From contig CANOVJ010000049.1 in NCBI GenBank assembly GCA_947570615.1, positions 1 through 33,207 of the forward strand: a DNA stretch of 33,207 nt, written 5' to 3'. Position numbers and translations under genes: made by a program. Positions 30,501 through 33,207 of the stretch are shown piece after piece (the first letter of the stretch is position 1; the number at the start of each line of letters is the position of its first letter). The DNA comes from an uncultured Lachnospiraceae bacterium (lineage in GTDB: Bacteria > Bacillota > Clostridia > Lachnospirales > Lachnospiraceae). Under the pieces are notes generated by a model. It searched no databases. It was not told the origin of the DNA and was given only the letters and a program-made list of their open reading frames with translations.

Positions 30501-33207
30501 TCTTTTCTCGTATCCTCGGGTACGGAAAGGCTCCCCACCGTGGGAGGCGTATTGTCTAAAAGGATGCCGTCCGTGCTGATATAGGTCACATTTCCGACGT
30601 TGTCCGTCAGTCTGGCATAGACCACATACTGGCTGTTACTTACAGGAACAGTGGGTTGACTGCCGCTATTATATTCCTTCCAGCTTAAGTTTGCCGCTTT
30701 CAGTGTGTCCGCATCGGTGTACTGGCTGCCCCCTGTTACAATGGCATACTCTATTTTGCTGATGCCGCTCCCTTTTTTATCCTCCGCTTTTATGGTCACG
30801 GTGTATTCCTTCGCCGCATAATTCCCAAAACTGATGAAATGCAGGACATTCTGCCACCATTTCGCTCCTACGGCAATCTCCCCCGTGGGAGGCGTCAGGT
30901 CGAATTTCACCATTACCTCCACACCGCCCGACATATGCCCGGCTGCATCCTTAAAGTACAGTGTCTTTGTCACCGTACCCTCCTGTGCGGATATGATATA
31001 GGAATCCTTATAATCCCTGCCCAATGTATCGGAAACCGTATAACCGTCTGCGGTAATCACCACGTCTCCGTTGTACCATCCTTTCGCTGCCTCACCATTA
31101 TAAAGGATGACAGCCGGGGAATCCATGTAAGAAATGGTCAGCTTTCCCGTCTCATAGACAATATCGTAGTTGGCAGTCACATCTTCATTGCTGCCATTCT
31201 TAATTTGGGCGGCGGAAGGCGTAATATCGCCGCCAGAGACTTCCCCGGTGCTGGCGGTAAGGGTAATACCGCTCAAGATATCGCCGGTGCAAAGCCCTGT
31301 GACTGTTGTCTGCCCTGTCCCCTGGGCGATGCTCCCGCCGTAGGTGATGGCCTGGTCATTGGCCTTGATGGTCAGCGAGGCCGGGGTGACGGTGACTTTG
31401 CCTACTACATTGAAACGTTTAACAATGGTATTATCTCCCTGATAAGAAAGGCGGGGGGACGCATTATACCAGTATTCTCCAGCTGGCAGATCAGCTGGCA
31501 GTTTGACTTCAAGCTCGCGCCCAAGATTCCAGGATTTGCCGTCAGACAGTGCCATCAGAACCCAGCAATTGTCCGCACTATCCGCCGGCTCAAGGCTGTA
31601 GCCATCCGCCAGCTCCGCCGTGCAGACCAGCGTTGCGCTCCCTGTCTTCCCGTAGGTCACAGAAAAATCGGGCGTTATGGAGACGGTCCCCACGACTGTC
31701 TCAATTTCGCATTTGTCGCAGGAACGGCGGATGATACCTGTTGCCGAGGTACACTGGTGTACCCAGTTGTGGGCCTCCGTCTTCTTCCCGCCGCACAGGG
31801 TACAGGTCTGCCAGTGATTTGTTTCATCGTGCCCGTAGTCATCAGAGTATGCGCAGTCCGCCGCAGCTTCCGCCAACCCGCAGGCCAGGCAGGTCTGCTG
31901 GTGGGTGGTGGCGTTTTCGTTGTGGACATAAGCACAAACGCCCTCGCCAGTATGCTGGCACTCCCGCACCGTCACTGTGCCAGTCAGCGACTTATTACTC
32001 AGCACACCCGTAAAGGGATTGGTGCCGCTTTCGTCAAAATAGGCGTACCGGGTGTCGCCGCTGTGACCCAGCAGGCCGCCAAGGGTGAGGGGGGAGGATT
32101 GGCTCGTTATGACAATCGCCCCCGCCGTCCCGGAGTATTTTCCACCTGAGAGCTGAACAGACTGTGCATTGCTGACGGCCAATCCATAACCGCCGCCTGT
32201 GTTCTGTATGGTCACATTTTCGGTGACGGATAGAGATCCGCTCCCATCATTGACATTTACACTAGCAGATTGCAATCCTCCACTGGTAAAGGTTCCACCT
32301 TTCAGCGTGACATTTCCCCCCACATCAAGAGCGGTGCCGCTTGCAGAAACAACCTCGCCCGCACCCTGAATGGTCACATTTGCTTGGCCGAAAGTGCTGA
32401 CAGCTGTGCCGCCTGTGCAGGTGATGGTATGCCCGCCCAGGTCCAGAATGCAGTTGATGTCAATAGAAAGGTACTCTGTCCTCTCCACATCCTTCAGTAG
32501 CGTAATGGTCGCACCGCTGTTGCCACCGTTCTTTGCAAACGCGGCGTCAAGGCCGCTTTCGCCCACATAACCGATGATTTGTTTGTCCCGCTCGATCTTC
32601 GCCGCGGCGGTGATATTGACCGTTACCGTCCCCTCGCCGTCCGCCATGTTGTCATTCCCTACGAATCTTGCAGTCAGGGTGACAGGGCCGCCGTTTGGTT
32701 CCACATTGCCCATCCTCAGCACATCGCCGGCTTTTATTTCCATCGTGTAGCTGCCGTCCGCATCCGCGTTCACCGCCCCGGACACCTGATTATCACCCAC
32801 AAACACCGCCATTTGGCCGTTGGTGGGCGCACTTCTCAGACGTGCCGCCGCTTTTGTCGGAGCCTGCCCGGTTGCGGTGGGCGTGGCCTTGACGGTGATG
32901 GTGTCATCGGCGGTGAAGTCGCTGCACTCTGTGCCGTCTTTATAGGTTTTCACAGTGCCGTCCCCGGTAAACTCGGTGCCGGACTGCGCTACGGTGAATT
33001 TCTTGCTGATTTCCTTATCGTCTTTCTTGAAAGTGGCGGTATATTCTTTGGCTTCTCTTACTTCGCCTAAGTCTTGCAATACCCAGCCGTCCGCGCTGGC
33101 TTTCACCTGGAAAGTTTGCCCGAAATAGGTTGCTGTCCCGGTCTTGCTGTCATCAATCCTAATTTCAGAAGTATCCAGTATCTCGCCGGTATACACCAAT
33201 TCTGGCA
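27563..33207 (-). CDS. Giant multidomain surface protein, partial at N-terminus
   Basis: The frame is open to the right edge and begins mid-domain (PELVYTGEI), so the start is missing; about 1880 residues are visible. From the first in-frame codon at 33199: residues about 228-368 look like a parallel beta-helix (TITLLKDVERTEYLSIDINC, NVTLKGGTFTSGG); 410-500 is Cys/His-rich with CLACG and CTLCGG pairs; 601-690 is an MBG domain (LTIKANDQAITYGGS); Ig-like and further MBG/sugar-binding-like units follow; about 1441-1515 is a chitobiase/beta-hexosaminidase C-terminal-type repeat (AEIYYTTDGSTP); about 1515-1633 is a Gly/Asn/Ser stalk; about 1636-1806 is the module shared with the glucosaminidase-like protein; about 1848-1870 is a membrane helix followed by KKKDEKGRQ. 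No LPXTG. Likely an adhesin or matrix protein. Confidence 0.85.
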   Translation of the reverse strand, partial: PELVYTGEILDTSEIRIDDSKTGTATYFGQTFQVKASADGWVLQDLGEVREAKEYTATFKKDDKEISKKFTVAQSGTEFTGDGTVKTYKDGTECSDFTADDTITVKATPTATGQAPTKAAARLRSAPTNGQMAVFVGDNQVSGAVNADADGSYTMEIKAGDVLRMGNVEPNGGPVTLTARFVGNDNMADGEGTVTVNITAAAKIERDKQIIGYVGESGLDAAFAKNGGNSGATITLLKDVERTEYLSIDINCILDLGGHTITCTGGTAVSTFGQANVTIQGAGEVVSASGTALDVGGNVTLKGGTFTSGGLQSASVNVNDGSGSLSVTENVTIQNTGGGYGLAVSNAQSVQLSGGKYSGTAGAIVITSQSSPLTLGGLLGHSGDTRYAYFDESGTNPFTGVLSNKSLTGTVTVRECQHTGEGVCAYVHNENATTHQQTCLACGLAEAAADCAYSDDYGHDETNHWQTCTLCGGKKTEAHNWVHQCTSATGIIRRSCDKCEIETVVGTVSITPDFSVTYGKTGSATLVCTAELADGYSLEPADSADNCWVLMALSDGKSWNLGRELEVKLPADLPAGEYWYNASPRLSYQGDNTIVKRFNVVGKVTVTPASLTIKANDQAITYGGSIAQGTGQTTVTGLCTGDILSGITLTASTGEVSGGDITPSAAQIKNGSNEDVTANYDIVYETGKLTISYMDSPAVILYNGEAAKGWYNGDVVITADGYTVSDTLGRDYKDSYIISAQEGTVTKTLYFKDAAGHMSGGVEVMVKFDLTPPTGEIAVGAKWWQNVLHFISFGNYAAKEYTVTIKAEDKKGSGISKIEYAIVTGGSQYTDADTLKAANLSWKEYNSGSQPTVPVSNSQYVVYARLTDNVGNVTYISTDGILLDNTPPTVGSLSVPEDTRKDVTAGFTFTVSEAADYYYVVLPESSAAPSAEDIIVTCGGTLPEGTGTAISGTFPKGSGAVSADTLPASVSVEAENLSPNTAYTVYVTTVDRAVDISNSASGTPAGNIGNVAQIDFTTKKTLPVITKNPAISGIYGQALGEMTMTDGAAADNKGTAVTGAWEVSSADRNKKPSAGTAEKVTVIFTPDRDSFDSVSVEITPAVGRRNLNAEGVTVSEVAGTYTYTGSEIRPPVAVDTGTPAAGIYISDSGAALTANDFTVSYSNHKDAGTASVTITGKGNYTGSVTRTFTIGKASGREVPDVSGGYADNGQTYTYTVTPTEGAVYRMGNDGKWQEENAFEGITPGTSVTFYAMMPEDKNHEEGTPKYITVDFPKLTPAAPALTYKADRTNPADVKVTITPVSGAEYSFDGGKTWTESNEQGGFTTSQTVVLAIRLKETDTHNQSPVQTVTVNLAKKDREAPPAFSLKVEANGETDYTVTIPATEGCEYSFDGKTWSDVNVRTGVQPGETVTGYKRYKETDDYNAGSAVSASKTMEKFTVKTPVISPAGGSYTGSVSVAITCASPGAEIYYTTDGSTPGRGSTRYTGAFTVTTPATVKAIAVKDGLTDSAVVTASYTKKSSGGSGSGGNGGTGGNSGGNEDNGTTGENGGTEPGNGDNGGQDSGSTSPGNGTTAPQISVNPSAGTDIASGNGAAPGTGITPANSGNGNAVRPGTSRSSGAGTSAQGAKQPFIKGEDGKIGWDVIRAEEEKAQEGSTINVDMNGSTVVPGDIFDRLKGKDITITFDMGNGIFWSVDGKSITGDASLDKAGDIDFSIQTGVNTVPVDIVNNVTGESYSIQISLAYEGEFGFTAVLSIGLGKENAGYTASLYYYNESTGELEFICADKVAQDGTVSLAFTHASDYVIAIDGDEEEGDDAVESVQPENTDQAAGSGTEQDGDGIPGNPSAGQTGGAWRIIVIFLLAAAIGAGVFVAVKKKDEKGRQ

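Overview
The window looks like chromosome of a spore-forming Clostridia member, most likely Lachnospiraceae. I infer this from the spoIIAA-spoIIAB-sigF operon, a CD3324-type small protein, a DUF3825 protein, an ECF sigma/DUF4179-type anti-sigma pair, large surface proteins with MBG and chitobiase-like modules, strong AGGAGG ribosome sites, and GC-rich genes broken by one AT-rich islet. Species cannot be named from sequence alone.

Layout. 1-451: no convincing gene; the left edge on the minus strand resembles the 5' part of a group II intron. 452-4145: a minus-strand nucleotidyltransferase-like gene, then two independent plus-strand genes (a secreted four-repeat protein and a DUF3825 protein). 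4309-19261: a long minus-strand run. Read in its own direction it encodes an orphan small protein, an orphan 213-residue protein, an aldose-1-epimerase-like protein, ValS, a FapA-like (DUF342) protein, FolC, a 51-residue acidic protein, a zinc-ribbon/TPR membrane protein, SpoIIAA, SpoIIAB, SigF, and a secreted SH3/glucosaminidase-like surface protein. 19504-20773: a plus-strand pair (unknown 341-residue protein plus CD3324-family protein). 20921-22331: an AT-rich acquired islet with a YhcG-type PD-(D/E)XK protein and a truncated XRE regulator. 22332-25436: an ABC exporter operon (ATPase plus permease) behind the wreck of its two-component system; the response regulator carries an internal deletion and is fused by deletion to the last third of the kinase. 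25791-27474: an ECF sigma factor overlapping its membrane anti-sigma factor. 27563-33207: a giant multidomain surface protein that runs off the right edge.

How the parts relate. The ValS-to-TPR genes are tightly packed, with starts close to or overlapping upstream stops, and probably form an operon. SpoIIAA, SpoIIAB and SigF are the standard partner-switch that activates forespore transcription. The two large surface proteins share a C-terminal juxtamembrane module and a single C-terminal membrane segment, so they appear to use one anchoring design without LPXTG.

Most notable signals: (1) a dispersed intergenic repeat family at four loci made of alternating simple and bulged hairpins, whose arms differ between copies but stay complementary while an 11-nt unpaired strand is conserved; one copy occupies the whole leader of the sporulation operon. 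(2) A perfect 21-bp palindrome present both just upstream of and inside the YhcG-type gene. (3) The decayed two-component system beside an intact ABC exporter. (4) The shared C-terminal module of the two surface proteins.
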